A stretch of 64,000 nucleotides of DNA from Streptomyces koelreuteriae (lineage in GTDB: Bacteria > Actinomycetota > Actinomycetes > Streptomycetales > Streptomycetaceae), in assembly GCF_018604545.1 (NCBI RefSeq), contig NZ_CP075896.1:4774001-4838000 (forward strand), given 5' to 3'. Positions 41,579 through 50,033 of this stretch are shown in pieces. Below the pieces are notes generated by a model. The model did not search any database and was not told the DNA's origin. It saw only the letters and a list, made by a program, of their open reading frames with translations. Numbering within the stretch: position 1 is the stretch's first letter; each line of letters starts with the position of its first letter. Both the position numbers and the translations under genes were made by a program.

Positions 41579-42343
41579 ATGTGGCGGAACTGCTCGGACT
41601 GCCAAGGGCTCTTTTATGCTGGCTACTATGGCGACCAAGAGGATTACGACATGGGGAAGTGCCCGGAGAGCGGGATGCATCAACCTGCAGGGGCGCAGTT
41701 CACGCTAGGTGAGATATCGCTGCCGTTTGTCCCCTTCCAGGAGAATTGGCGGCGATGCATCTACTGTTACGTTCTCTATTTTTCTGGCCACCCGGATATT
41801 CCGCCGCGGTACGGGGAGGATGGCATCTGTCCGGCACGCCCCGGCCACGGGCACGTTCACGGTGACCCTGCGCCCAACTACAGACTGGTTCACGGTCTGG
41901 GTGACGGCGACCACCTTCAGAGCAATTGGCGTAATTGCTGGAAATGTCAGGCGCTATTCTTTGGTGGTTTCATGTCCAACTCGGTGTGCCCGGCAGATGG
42001 GGATAATCATTACAGCCCCGTAAGTCTCGACAGTACGCTTAATTTCTGTCTTCCCTATCCGATGAAACCACGCATTGCTGGAGAGAATATAGGCAGCTCT
42101 AACATTCGGATCCGTGGAAAGGATTTCACCATGGAGGGGGATGTGCATATTGCGTGGGCAATCTTCAGAAACCCTGCCGATCCGGTGGTGTACCGCGAAG
42201 ATAGCTTCGGGCTTGAACGTGGATGGTTCGACTTCGAATACACCTTCCACATACCGGAAGCGGGCTGGGAGTCTGTCAATGTGCGCGCTTGGGACACGAA
42301 CAGTGGTGATACGCCAGCCAATGGGCTGTCGATCAATCACTGA
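41579..42343 (+). CDS. Triple CxxC-repeat protein with C-terminal beta domain
   Basis: 254 residues. Three repeats each read W-R-x-C-x-x-C-x-x-L-F/Y-F/Y followed 20-30 residues later by C-P-x-x-G-x-H: W-R-N-C-S-D-C, W-R-R-C-I-Y-C and W-R-N-C-W-K-C. These look like zinc-ribbon-type knuckles or disulfide units. The final ~90 residues form a beta-rich domain (I-R-I-R-G-K-D-F, W-F-D-F-E-Y-T-F-H-I-P). No signal peptide. GGAAGGTG favours the ATG at 41579 over 41564. Lower GC than neighbours. I know the W-x-x-C-x-x-C repeat from Streptomyces and fungal proteins, but not its function. Confidence 0.65.
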   Translation: MWRNCSDCQGLFYAGYYGDQEDYDMGKCPESGMHQPAGAQFTLGEISLPFVPFQENWRRCIYCYVLYFSGHPDIPPRYGEDGICPARPGHGHVHGDPAPNYRLVHGLGDGDHLQSNWRNCWKCQALFFGGFMSNSVCPADGDNHYSPVSLDSTLNFCLPYPMKPRIAGENIGSSNIRIRGKDFTMEGDVHIAWAIFRNPADPVVYREDSFGLERGWFDFEYTFHIPEAGWESVNVRAWDTNSGDTPANGLSINH

Positions 42344-42441
42344 GCAGGTCATTCCGTTAGGACCTCTAACTGAAACCCGGTCGTTGAGATCTTATTGCCT
42401 TATGTTGCGACGTGCAGGGCCTAGGTTGAGGTCGGCGGAGC

Positions 42442-42585
42442 GGCTTTGGGCTGGAGCTGCTTTGGCGCGAGTGATCATGGCCCCGTAAGCTTCCGGCGCG
42501 TCGGGCAGTCTGTTGACCTGCCCGCTAAAGCACGACGTTGGGGCCATGATCTTCGAGGCTCGCGCCAAAGTGGCTGCCTAAAGCC
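42442..42585. repeat. 144-bp nested palindrome (possible MITE or recombination site)
   Basis: Four matched arm pairs nest symmetrically: 42442-42447 with 42580-42585; 42461-42471 with 42559-42569; 42473-42484 with 42540-42551; and 42502-42508 with 42518-42524. All are perfect within the arms, separated by small bulges. The strand would fold into one long branched hairpin. It stands alone between the CxxC-repeat gene and a gene-free stretch. Confidence 0.75.
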
Positions 42586-43049
42586 GTGGAGCCGACCGCC
42601 CCAGCCACGACGTACCCCTTCTCTGGCATCAGGTGGCTGACTGCTGTGCGCGCGGCACGGACGCCGGCCGGGCTGGAGCGGGGCGGAGACAGGAGCGCAG
42701 GCCCGGCCGGGGGCCGGGCCGCGCGCGGCGAGCGGAGCGAGCCGACTTGAACCAGTAGAGAAGGTTGTAACTCAGGCTGTGGCGTGGGCTTGAAGTTGGG
42801 TGCGCACGCGGGAAGTTCGCGGATCCGGCGGTGAGCGAGGGGGATGCGGAGCATTGGCCGGATCGTCCAGGCGGTGCGGGGTACGGCGTGTGTGATGGGG
42901 CAGGGCTCGGATGCCAGGGGGCGCTTGTCGTCTTGGCTTGCTGCTCGTAGAGCCATGCCCATGCTTCGTGGCGTGGCCCGGGCATCTGTGACGGTCCCCT
43001 TGGGCTCGAGGGCGTGAGGGGGCGCCTGTCGTTGTGTGGGGGGTTGGTG
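42586..43049. other. Gene-free stretch
   Basis: 464 bp, very GC-rich in its first half (including CCGGCCGGGGGCCGGGCC-type sequence). No coding frame shows the codon bias or start signals expected of a real gene. Confidence 0.6.
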
Positions 43050-43622
43050 TTACTCGCCCATGGTGCTGCGCAGCCAGTCCAGCGGGTCCATCTCAAGGAG
43101 CTGGTCGGCGAGTTCGTTGGCCGTCTTCGTGGTGAGCCGAGCGCGGCTGTTGTCGATCCAGCGTTGGGCGAGTTCGTAGCCCTGGGCTTTGTACTCGATG
43201 CCCTGGAGCATGCACTCGAGCTTGTCGGCGTCGCGGGCGCAGATTGCTTCGGGGGATTCGCGGGCTTCGTACTCGGTGATCAGTTCTCGGACGGTGGCGG
43301 CGAGGATCTCGGGCATGCCCTTGACCTGGTCGGCGGTGACGGCCTGTGGGTCGGCCTCGCCGGCGTACTTCTTCGCGAGGTGGTTGACGTCGCCGGTGCG
43401 GGTTTCCTGGGAGTCGTGCCAGACCGCCAGGAAGGCGGCGCGGGCGGGGTCCGCGCCTTCCAGCTTGGCGATGACGGAGGCGATCAGTGAGGTGCGCCAG
43501 GAGTGCTCGGCGACGCTCTCCGGATCGCGTACGCCGGCCATCCACCAGCCGGTGCGCTTGGACTGCTTGAGCGTTCCCGCTTCGAACAGGAACCGCGCGA
43601 CCTGGGCCAGCTCTTCTGCCAC
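43050..43622 (-). CDS. HD-domain phosphohydrolase (YfbR/HDDC2-like 5'-nucleotidase)
   Basis: 190 residues if started at the GTG at 43622 (GAGGGG six bases upstream). A GTG at 43640 overlaps the upstream stop as GTGA and is also possible. Metal ligands: His in S-V-A-E-H-S-W, His-Asp in W-H-D-S-Q-E, Asp in A-R-D-A-D-K-L-E. The order and size match deoxyribonucleoside-5'-monophosphatases. It is the second gene of an operon led by an XRE regulator; nucleotide hydrolysis coupled to a regulator could serve signalling or dNTP depletion, which is inference only. Confidence 0.85.
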   Translation of the reverse strand: MAEELAQVARFLFEAGTLKQSKRTGWWMAGVRDPESVAEHSWRTSLIASVIAKLEGADPARAAFLAVWHDSQETRTGDVNHLAKKYAGEADPQAVTADQVKGMPEILAATVRELITEYEARESPEAICARDADKLECMLQGIEYKAQGYELAQRWIDNSRARLTTKTANELADQLLEMDPLDWLRSTMGE

Positions 43623-43636
43623 GGTTGAGTCCCCTC

Positions 43637-44746
43637 TCACGCCTCAGCGAGGCGGATCGCGTACCTGATGCTGTCCAGTTCACGGCGGGCGCGAGCGGAC
43701 AGTTCCCGGCTATCCAACATCACGGGTAGCCGGTCGTTCAGGGCCCGGGTCGCAGCGCCTGATTTCAAGAGGTTCGGTCTGATGGCGAGCAGGGTCCACA
43801 GGGTGTGGATGTTCAGGTCGACGTACCCGTGGTGGGGCGCCAGCCCGTGGGCCAGGTGGGACAGCAGTTTGTCTCCGGGCCAGGGCCCGGGGGTGGGCGA
43901 GGCGATGAAGTCGTCGGACAGTTCGAGGTGTTGGTACTCGCCGATCCAGTAGGCCCAGTAGTTCAGGTTCGCTGCCTCGCCGTGGTCGTCGTCGATGAGG
44001 ACCGTGTCGATGAAGTGGCCCATGCGGTCACGGTCGCCCTGCCGCGCGGCGACCGCCGCAACAGAGCGGGCGTTGAGCCAGTCGATGAGCCGGCCTCTGG
44101 GCCGTTCGGTGGCTTGCTGGTGGGTGAGCCATTCGGAGGTGTCGGACTGGTCGTCGTAGCCGGACAGGTACAGCGCTTGGCGTCGCAGCAGGAATTGTTC
44201 TTCGCCTCGGGCTTGCTCTGCGGTGTCCCGCATTCGTGCGAAGAATCGGCGCCGGTCGGTGGCCGGTAATTCGGGGGCCGACGGTACGGGGCCGCGGCGG
44301 GGAGGGGTGGGCAGATCGCGGATGGTCTGAGGTGGCACCCGTGTGAGCGGCCAGGCGAGGACCTCGACGAGGTCGCGTTGCATGACCCAGGCTCCCAGTG
44401 AGCTTTCTTCGGGCGGTGTTTCCTCGTCCAGGGCGCTCGTCAGGAGGACGTCGGCCTCGATGGCTCTTTCCAGGGCCTGCAAGAGGGATGGCGAGGTTCC
44501 CATCCGCATCAGCCGGCGGCGGTGTACGAGCATCTGCCCCAACGGCACCGCGGTCAGCGGCCTGCGTCCCGACTCCCAGCCCGCGATCGTGTCCGGCGAC
44601 ACCTTCAACTGCTCGGCGACGACCTCCTGTGTGTGGCCGATCTGCTCTCGGATGACGCGGAACGCGTAGCCGGAGATGACCCCGATCCGGGGTCGTGAAG
44701 GCCTACCCCTACTGCCGGTCCGGGTTTCTCCCGAGCCTGGCGGCAT
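43637..44746 (-). CDS. XRE-family helix-turn-helix protein with helical sensor domain
   Basis: 369 residues. HTH at about residues 25-70 (F-R-V-I-R-E-Q-I-G-H-T-Q-E-V-V-A-E-Q-L-K-V-S-P-D-T-I-A-G-W-E-S-G-R). The remaining 300 residues are helical, TPR-like in texture, without catalytic motifs. An in-frame TTA (44267-44269, reverse strand) predicts bldA dependence. GGAGAGG precedes the ATG. The stop overlaps a possible start of the HD gene (GTGA), and the gene diverges from the three-gene operon at 44872. It is likely the module's regulator. Confidence 0.85.
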   Translation of the reverse strand: MPPGSGETRTGSRGRPSRPRIGVISGYAFRVIREQIGHTQEVVAEQLKVSPDTIAGWESGRRPLTAVPLGQMLVHRRRLMRMGTSPSLLQALERAIEADVLLTSALDEETPPEESSLGAWVMQRDLVEVLAWPLTRVPPQTIRDLPTPPRRGPVPSAPELPATDRRRFFARMRDTAEQARGEEQFLLRRQALYLSGYDDQSDTSEWLTHQQATERPRGRLIDWLNARSVAAVAARQGDRDRMGHFIDTVLIDDDHGEAANLNYWAYWIGEYQHLELSDDFIASPTPGPWPGDKLLSHLAHGLAPHHGYVDLNIHTLWTLLAIRPNLLKSGAATRALNDRLPVMLDSRELSARARRELDSIRYAIRLAEA

Positions 44747-44871
44747 CACGCCCACCTCTCCCCTCGCGACCCCTCTGCGTACCCGTACCGCCAGTCACTT
44801 CAGCCGCTGATCAGGGCTCTCTACCGTCCAGGTAGCCAATCAACTACTGAGCGTATAGGGAAGGTGCTGCC

Positions 44872-45489
44872 GTGGAATCCGATTCGGTCGCGCGTACCGA
44901 TCGAGGAGCAGGCCCGTGGGGAGCGATCAGTGTGCTGCCACATGTTGAGCACGAGCCCGGCGTGCTCGTACCCCAAGCTGCGGACCGGCATTCGGCGACA
45001 GTGCTCTGGTTGCTGTCGACGCTGCCTGCGCCGAGTCGCGACCGGGCCAGGTTGGAGTGGCAGGAGCACAAGGTCGCGATGCTGCCCCTGGGCACGCTCT
45101 TCTCCGCCGCGCGGATCCCCGGTCAGCTCGTGGCCGCCCTGACAGGCTGCACCGAGACAGCTGAATTGGACGCGTTCATGGACCAGGCTCTCGGCGGTGG
45201 TCCGGTCATTTGCGATCCGCGGCACTTCCGGTACTACGCACTCGTGCCTGCCGACATGCCGAAGGCGTGGCAGCGGGCGGCCGACGCCTGGCGTGCGATG
45301 GGCGTGGAACTGCTTGGGCTCGGCAGCTACCTCGGGGTGCCGCAGGTGGACGCTGTGGGAGGCGCCCGGGCATGTGCCTCGTACTGGTCGGTGCCGATGG
45401 GATCGGCCGCGACGCTGTGTGCCCCGCTCGCCGTCGCCCGGCTGATCGTCGCCGGGCGGCGCAGTACTGACCCGGGGGAGGGAGTGTGA
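44872..45489 (+). CDS. Conserved Streptomyces protein of unknown function
   Basis: 205 residues, GTG start with GGGAAGG. A central F-R-Y-Y-A-L-V-P-A-D-M segment and a G-S-Y-L-G-V-P motif recall the nucleotide-binding region of small primase/polymerase-like proteins, but no catalytic Asp pair is evident; treat as unknown. First gene of a tight operon: its TGA overlaps the next start as GTGA. Confidence 0.65.
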   Translation: MESDSVARTDRGAGPWGAISVLPHVEHEPGVLVPQAADRHSATVLWLLSTLPAPSRDRARLEWQEHKVAMLPLGTLFSAARIPGQLVAALTGCTETAELDAFMDQALGGGPVICDPRHFRYYALVPADMPKAWQRAADAWRAMGVELLGLGSYLGVPQVDAVGGARACASYWSVPMGSAATLCAPLAVARLIVAGRRSTDPGEGV

Positions 45490-45704
45490 GTGATACCGCG
45501 TGCGAGCCGCTCGCAGATTTCCCTCAAGTCACGCCCAAGCAGGCCGCCTTCGTGCGCTTCGCCGATCACTGCATTGCCTGCCCGACGTGTCGTGCCATGG
45601 ACGACGACGGGGCCAACCTGAACCTCCCCTGTGCGGAGCAGGACCGGCTGCGCGAGGAGTACCGCAAGGCGGCCCGCGCCGTCGGTCCAGGAGGAGACCG
45701 GTGA
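45486..45704 (+). CDS. Small Cys-containing protein
   Basis: 72 residues, with C-I-A-C-P-T-C (C-x-x-C-x-x-C) and a further Cys, possibly a metal-binding knuckle. Coupled by GTGA overlaps to both neighbours (45486-45489 and 45701-45704). Confidence 0.65.
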   Translation: MSDTACEPLADFPQVTPKQAAFVRFADHCIACPTCRAMDDDGANLNLPCAEQDRLREEYRKAARAVGPGGDR

Positions 45705-45901
45705 ACAGGGCCAAGAGGGCGGTGGAGCGGAGGCTGCCACTCCCCGAGCCGGAGCCCGTGAGCGGCTGTCCGGAGTGCCAACGGTTTGCCAGAGAGCGGG
45801 AGGCCGCCAGGGCGGAGAGTGACCTGTCGCGTGTCTCCGACTGCAACGTGCGGATCCGCCGCCATCCTCATGGACCGCGCGGGGCGGGCCGCAGCGGTTA
45901 G
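45701..45901 (+). CDS. Small basic Cys-containing protein
   Basis: 66 residues. The GTG start overlaps the preceding TGA, and GGAGGAG (45690-45696) sits just upstream. Contains C-P-E-C and a charged helical segment. Third gene of the operon; no known domain. Confidence 0.6.
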   Translation: MNRAKRAVERRLPLPEPEPVSGCPECQRFAREREAARAESDLSRVSDCNVRIRRHPHGPRGAGRSG

Positions 45902-46201
45902 CCCCCGGGTGCCTGTATGCCGCCGCGTCGGCACCGGGTAGCACTCCTACCTGACCCGCGCCACCGGCCGGCGCCAGCAACAGGCATCCCCCGCGGCTCG
46001 TCCCGGAGATCCCTCGCTGCACGAGCCGCTCACCTTGCCGACTCCGCTAGGTCTGCGCCGATGACGTAGGCGGCCTGGGTCAGTGTCGAGCAAGGGTGAG
46101 GCACCGGTTCGAAACCACATGAGCCCTCACCGACAGCTACGGCAGCGTGCCTCGGCCTCGTGGCCTGTCGCGTGGATTCCCTGTGACAGTCGATCACGAG
46201 T
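45902..46201. other. Non-coding stretch before the tRNA-linked terminator
   Basis: 300 bp after the three-gene operon; nothing recognised. Confidence 0.6.
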
Positions 46202-46232
46202 CGGGCCCCCGTTCGAATGGAACGAGGGCCCG
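46202..46232 (-). terminator. Displaced terminator of the tRNA-Arg gene
   Basis: 13-bp stem with one mismatch (46202-46214 with 46220-46232), 25 bp beyond the left att repeat. If the element were excised, this hairpin would follow the 3' end of tRNA-Arg directly, so it is probably the original tRNA terminator left behind by integration. Confidence 0.65.
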
Positions 46233-46256
46233 TAACTCTCTGACCTGCTACGCAGT

Positions 46257-46306
46257 CTGTGCCCCCGGCAGGATTCGAACCTGCGACACCCGCTTTAGGA
46301 GAGCGG
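46257..46306 (-). repeat. Left attachment site (partial tRNA-Arg copy)
   Basis: 50 bp identical to 51264-51313. It contains the T-arm and acceptor half of tRNA-Arg but not the 5' half, so it is not a functional tRNA gene. Confidence 0.95.
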
Positions 46307-46380
46307 CTGGGAGACCGTACCAGTGACCTGGGGCTTCATTACCCGATGCGGTGGCTGCTAACTCGACCGTGAGGCTTTAC

Positions 46381-46422
46381 TTGACCGAGGTTGACCGCTG
46401 CATCTGGCACGGTCGTGGCACG
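46381..46422 (+). repeat. Left arm-type integrase sites
   Basis: TTGACCG occurs twice 10 bp apart (46381, 46391). TGGCAC follows twice 11 bp apart (46405, 46416). The TGGCAC(G) core and one-turn spacing recur in three copies near the right att site, as expected for arm binding by a tyrosine integrase. Confidence 0.65.
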
Positions 46423-46668
46423 AACCGCAGCCGACGACAGTCAGCCACGAAGGCGGGTGCGCCGACCGACCACGCACGCGTGTGCCTCGCTGCCCCCACC
46501 GGCATCAGCCACGCTACCGGTGCCGTCGACAGAGCAAGCCGTGACCGCCGACGCATGGAAACGGTACTTGAGCCCTAACTTGGGAAACTTTGGTCTTCTT
46601 GGCAGTTGCTGGACTAGCTGAATTCTCCGCTAGTTCCCATGAGTCCCATTAGAACTTGGCACCCCGAG

Positions 46669-47022
46669 TCAGTCGATGCGTCCGCCTTCGACACAGAGGA
46701 CGGCCACCCAACCCGTCTTTCCGTCCCACCTCACCTTGACCCAGTCATTTCCGGAAGGACCCCCAGACCAGCACTTGTATGAGCCGCCGCTGTTATTCCG
46801 CGTGCACGGGGTCGTGGTGCAAGGAATCTTGGCGCGAGGGTCGGTAATGGTGTGGAGTAGGGTCGACGAGGTGCTGGCAGTCTTTCGGATGCTGAAGTAG
46901 TGGCCATCCTTCATCCACACTCCGGCTTGATCGGCCGAGGCCGTGGAACTCATGGAGATGACGAGTCCCATCGAGGCCAATCCGACGGCCGTAAGTCGCT
47001 TTATGGCCAGTGGTGTTCGCAT
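46669..47022 (-). CDS. Secreted SH3-like domain protein
   Basis: 117 residues with a signal peptide (about 1-30, ending T-A-S-A-D-Q). A single bacterial SH3-like domain follows (Y-F-S-I-R-K-T-A-S-T-S-S-T-L-L-H-T, then W-V-K-V-R-W-D-G-K-T-G-W-V-A). Two cysteine pairs may form disulfides. Such domains bind cell wall. It lies inside the integrative element, transcribed against rep, and would act outside the cell. GGGGGAT precedes the ATG. Confidence 0.75.
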   Translation of the reverse strand: MRTPLAIKRLTAVGLASMGLVISMSSTASADQAGVWMKDGHYFSIRKTASTSSTLLHTITDPRAKIPCTTTPCTRNNSGGSYKCWSGGPSGNDWVKVRWDGKTGWVAVLCVEGGRID

Positions 47023-47267
47023 GTTATCCCCCAGCAGGACTAGGTCTTTGGTCGCTGGCGATCATACAATCTAAGTGGTTGTGTGCCTCGATGGGCATCG
47101 GCCAAGACTGGCCGGATTCAAGCGGTGGTGAGGCCTGGCTGGTCACTATCACTCGCCCACGAAACTCCTCATACGCCCCCGGTCGAACTCCCACCGGCAT
47201 CGACACGGTCGCCGCCGCCAACGCGACCGTGCGTGGCAATCGGTCCGGCTAGGGGGTTGTTCGACCG

Positions 47268-48591
47268 GTGCCGACAACAAGTCAGATCGCTGGCAGGCGC
47301 TGGCCCCGGCCGAAATGTGCACGAGTGGCTCATGCTCGACGCGGGGCCTGGACAGGGGCCCACCCGATCCGCCTCGACGGCCACCGCACCGAGTACGACG
47401 TCGACACGACGACCGGCGAGATCGGCAACGTCCTCCACCGCCTCGACTCGACCAGCCTCCCGGCCGGACAGCTCCTCGTCCGCTGCAACAACCGCCGCAC
47501 GACCCGCTGCGCCGCCTGCGCCGAGGTCTACCGCCGCGACACCTTCCACCTGATCACCTCGGGCCTGCGCGGCGGCAAGGGCATCCCGGAACACGTCGCC
47601 GCCCACCCCCGCGTCTTCGCCACCTTCACCGCCCCGAGCTTCGGACCGGTCCACAACCGCCCCTCCAGTGGCCGCCCCTGCCGCTGCGGCACCCAGCACG
47701 ACGACGTACTCGGTTCCCCGCTCGACCCGGACACCTACGACTACGAAGCGGCCGTGCTGTGGAACGCCCACGCTGGGCCGCTCTGGCGGCGCTTCTCGAC
47801 CTACGTCCGCCGAGAGGTCGCCAAGCGCGCCGGCCTCCCTCAGCGCCGGTTCCGCGAGCACGCGCGCGTGTCCTTCGCCAAGGTCGCCGAGTACCAGAAG
47901 CGCGGCGCCGTCCACTTCCACGCCGTCATCCGCATCGACGGCCCCAGCGGCGGCGACACACCGCCCCCTGCCTGGGCCACGGCCGAGCTGCTCACCGACG
48001 CCATCCGCACTGCCACAGCCAAGGTCCAGGTGGACGGCCCGGCCATCGACGGCCGCGCACACTCCTTCACCTTCGGCCGCCAACTCGACGTACGCACCAT
48101 CCGCTCGGCGGACTTCAACGGCGGCCAGGAGCTGACCGAACGGGCCGTCGCTGCCTACATCGCCAAGTACGCCACCAAGGGCGCCGAGACCGCCACGGGA
48201 CCTCTCGACCGGCCGCTCAAGTTCGCCGCCGAACTCGCCCAGCTCGACATCAGCGACCACGCCCGCCGCATGATCCGCACCGCCTGGTTCCTCGGCGCAC
48301 GCAAGGACCTCGAACACCTTCGCCTGCGCGCCTGGGCCCACATGCTCGGATTCCGCGGCCACCTCTCCACCAAGTCCCGCCGCTACTCCACCACCCTCGG
48401 CGCCCTCCGCGACGCCCGCGCCGAATGGCGCCGAGCCCAAGCCGCAACAGCCAACGGCCCCGAGCCCGACACGACGTACGTCCTCGCGCACTGGGTCTTC
48501 GCCGGAACCGGGCCTTTCGGACACCGAAGCCTGGCTTGCCGCATCCCTCGAACCCGCCCCCGGAACGGAAGGAGAGCCCACCCGTGGCTGA
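47268..48591 (+). pseudogene. RepSA-like rolling-circle replication initiator, decayed
   Basis: Most of a Rep of the pSAM2/AICE type: zinc-like C-N-N-R-R-T-T-R-C-A-A-C near the start, the HUH motif in V-H-F-H-A-V-I-R-I-D-G, and the tyrosine motif A-Y-I-A-K-Y-A-T-K-G. Two defects are seen. The N-terminal ~60 residues expected before the H-P-I-R-L block are missing or unrelated. At about 48507-48512 an extra C shifts the frame; removing it restores L-S-D-T-E-A-W-L-A and a stop at 48589-48591 that overlaps the xis start. As read, the protein instead runs on to 48725. Probably inactive. Confidence 0.75.
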
Positions 48592-48949
48592 CCGCTACCT
48601 CAATGTCGCGCAGGTGGCCGAACTCCTCGGTACCACCGAGCGCTTCCCACGCCGCTTGGTCGCCGAGCGACGCATCGCGTTCGTCAAGGTCGGCCGACAC
48701 GTCCGCATCCCAGAAGGCGCGCTGAACGCCTTCATCGACGCCCACACGGTGCAGCCGATCGGTCAGCGGCGCGGGCCCCTGCGAAGGGCTGCCTCATGGC
48801 CAACAAGAGAGGAAGGCGCCGGAGCTTCGGCTCGGTCAGGCAGCTTCCGTCCGGTCGTTGGCAGGTCCGCTACCGCGACCCGGAGTCAGGGCAACTGCGC
48901 CCGGCGGAGAAGACCTACGGTTCCAAAACCGATGCCCAAGTCGCTCTGA
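48584..48949 (+). CDS. Excisionase-like helix-turn-helix protein (Xis)
   Basis: GTG start, GGAAGGAG upstream, overlapping the frame-corrected rep stop. Residues 1-60 are an excisionase/MerR-like HTH: Y-L-N-V-A-Q-V-A-E-L-L-G-T-T-E-R-F-P-R-R-L-V-A-E-R-R-I-A-F-V-K-V-G-R-H-V-R-I-P. It normally ends at about 70 residues. Here the frame runs on to 121 residues, overlapping int by 154 bp with an unnatural Arg/Ser-rich tail, so a stop codon may have been lost. It should direct excision together with the integrase. Confidence 0.8.
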   Translation: MADRYLNVAQVAELLGTTERFPRRLVAERRIAFVKVGRHVRIPEGALNAFIDAHTVQPIGQRRGPLRRAASWPTREEGAGASARSGSFRPVVGRSATATRSQGNCARRRRPTVPKPMPKSL

Positions 48950-49953
48950 CACACATTGAGTCGGACGTAGCGCGCGGGCAGTGGTCGGACCCGGACGCCG
49001 GGGCGGTGAACTTGGAGGAGTACGCCACCGCGTGGCTGCGGGACCGGAAGCTCGCCGACCGCACCCGCGAGCGGAACGAGTCGGTGATGCGGCTGCACAT
49101 CCTGCCCACCTTCGGGGCCGGGAGCGTGGCCGATGTGACGACAGCCCGGGTGCGCAGTTGGCACGGCAAGCTCCTCGCGGCCGGCACCGGGGAACCTACG
49201 GTTGTCAAGGCGTACCAACTGCTGCGCGCCCTGCTGAACACGGCTGTGGACGACGAGCTGATCCGGCGCAACCCGTGCCGCATCAAGGGCGCGGACCGCT
49301 ACGACGTGCCGGAGCGGCCCGTCCTCACGGTGGCGGAGGTCTTCGCCATCGCCGATTCCACCGCGCCCCGCTACCGGCTGCTCGTGCTCCTGGCGGCCTT
49401 CACCACACTGCGGTTCGGGGAGCTGGCAGCCCTGCGACGCCGGGACATCGACCAGGAAGGGCTAACCGTCACTGTGCGCCGTGCTCAGGCCGAGTTGCAG
49501 GACGGTCGGCTCTTCGACAAGGCGCCGAAGTCTGCGGCTGGCGTGCGCTCTGTTTCCTTCCCGGCCGAATTGCTCGATGCGGTCTCGCACCACCTGGAGC
49601 AGTTCGCCGCCCCCGGCCGTGAGGGGCACGTCTTTGTGGGGCCGCAGGGCGGGCAGTTGCGGCGGAGTAACTTCCGGGACGACTGGGTCAAGGCCCGTAA
49701 GGCTGCGGGCGTCACGGCCGAGCTGCACTTTCATGACCTGCGCCACACGGGGAACACGCTGGCCTCCACGGCCGGGGCCAGCACGCGGGAGCTGATGACG
49801 AGGATGGGGCACAGCAGCTCCCGGGCCGCGTTGATCTATCAGCACATGACCAGTGACCGTGACCGGGCCATCGCCGACCGACTCGGGGCCATGATTCGCA
49901 GGGGTGGGAGAGATACCCCTGGACTAGTGGACGTGGCAATTACGCTGCACTGA
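48796..49953 (+). CDS. int: Tyrosine site-specific integrase
   Basis: 385 residues. N-terminal arm-binding AP2-like domain (1-65), SAM-like core-binding domain (about 70-165), catalytic domain with Arg206 (T-L-R-F-G-E-L), Lys245, His313-x-x-Arg316 (H-D-L-R-H-T), His339 (M-G-H-S-S) and nucleophile Tyr348. All six catalytic residues are present, so it should be active. It catalyses recombination between the 50-bp att repeats in tRNA-Arg(CCU). It overlaps the extended xis frame; a strong terminator follows. Confidence 0.95.
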   Translation: MANKRGRRRSFGSVRQLPSGRWQVRYRDPESGQLRPAEKTYGSKTDAQVALTHIESDVARGQWSDPDAGAVNLEEYATAWLRDRKLADRTRERNESVMRLHILPTFGAGSVADVTTARVRSWHGKLLAAGTGEPTVVKAYQLLRALLNTAVDDELIRRNPCRIKGADRYDVPERPVLTVAEVFAIADSTAPRYRLLVLLAAFTTLRFGELAALRRRDIDQEGLTVTVRRAQAELQDGRLFDKAPKSAAGVRSVSFPAELLDAVSHHLEQFAAPGREGHVFVGPQGGQLRRSNFRDDWVKARKAAGVTAELHFHDLRHTGNTLASTAGASTRELMTRMGHSSSRAALIYQHMTSDRDRAIADRLGAMIRRGGRDTPGLVDVAITLH

Positions 49954-49986
49954 GGGTGTGCGTGCGGCATACCTTGTACGTGAGAG

Positions 49987-50017
49987 AGGTCAGCTCAGGG
50001 AGCCTTCCTGAGCTGAC
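49987..50017. terminator. 12-bp hairpin between int and the Abi gene
   Basis: Perfect 12-bp stem (49987-49998, 50006-50017) with a 7-nt loop, followed by an AT-rich stretch. It separates the convergent int and AbiJ-like genes. Confidence 0.85.
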
Positions 50018-50033
50018 CATTTCACTTTTCGCA

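Noticed and set aside
42586..43049. Reverse-strand frames of 145-155 codons
   Set aside because: Ser/Pro/Arg-rich composition, no ribosome binding sites and no family resemblance; typical of GC-rich non-coding DNA.
46257..46306. Second tRNA-Arg gene
   Set aside because: Only the 3' part of the cloverleaf is present; the D-arm and 5' acceptor strand are missing, so it is an att duplicate.
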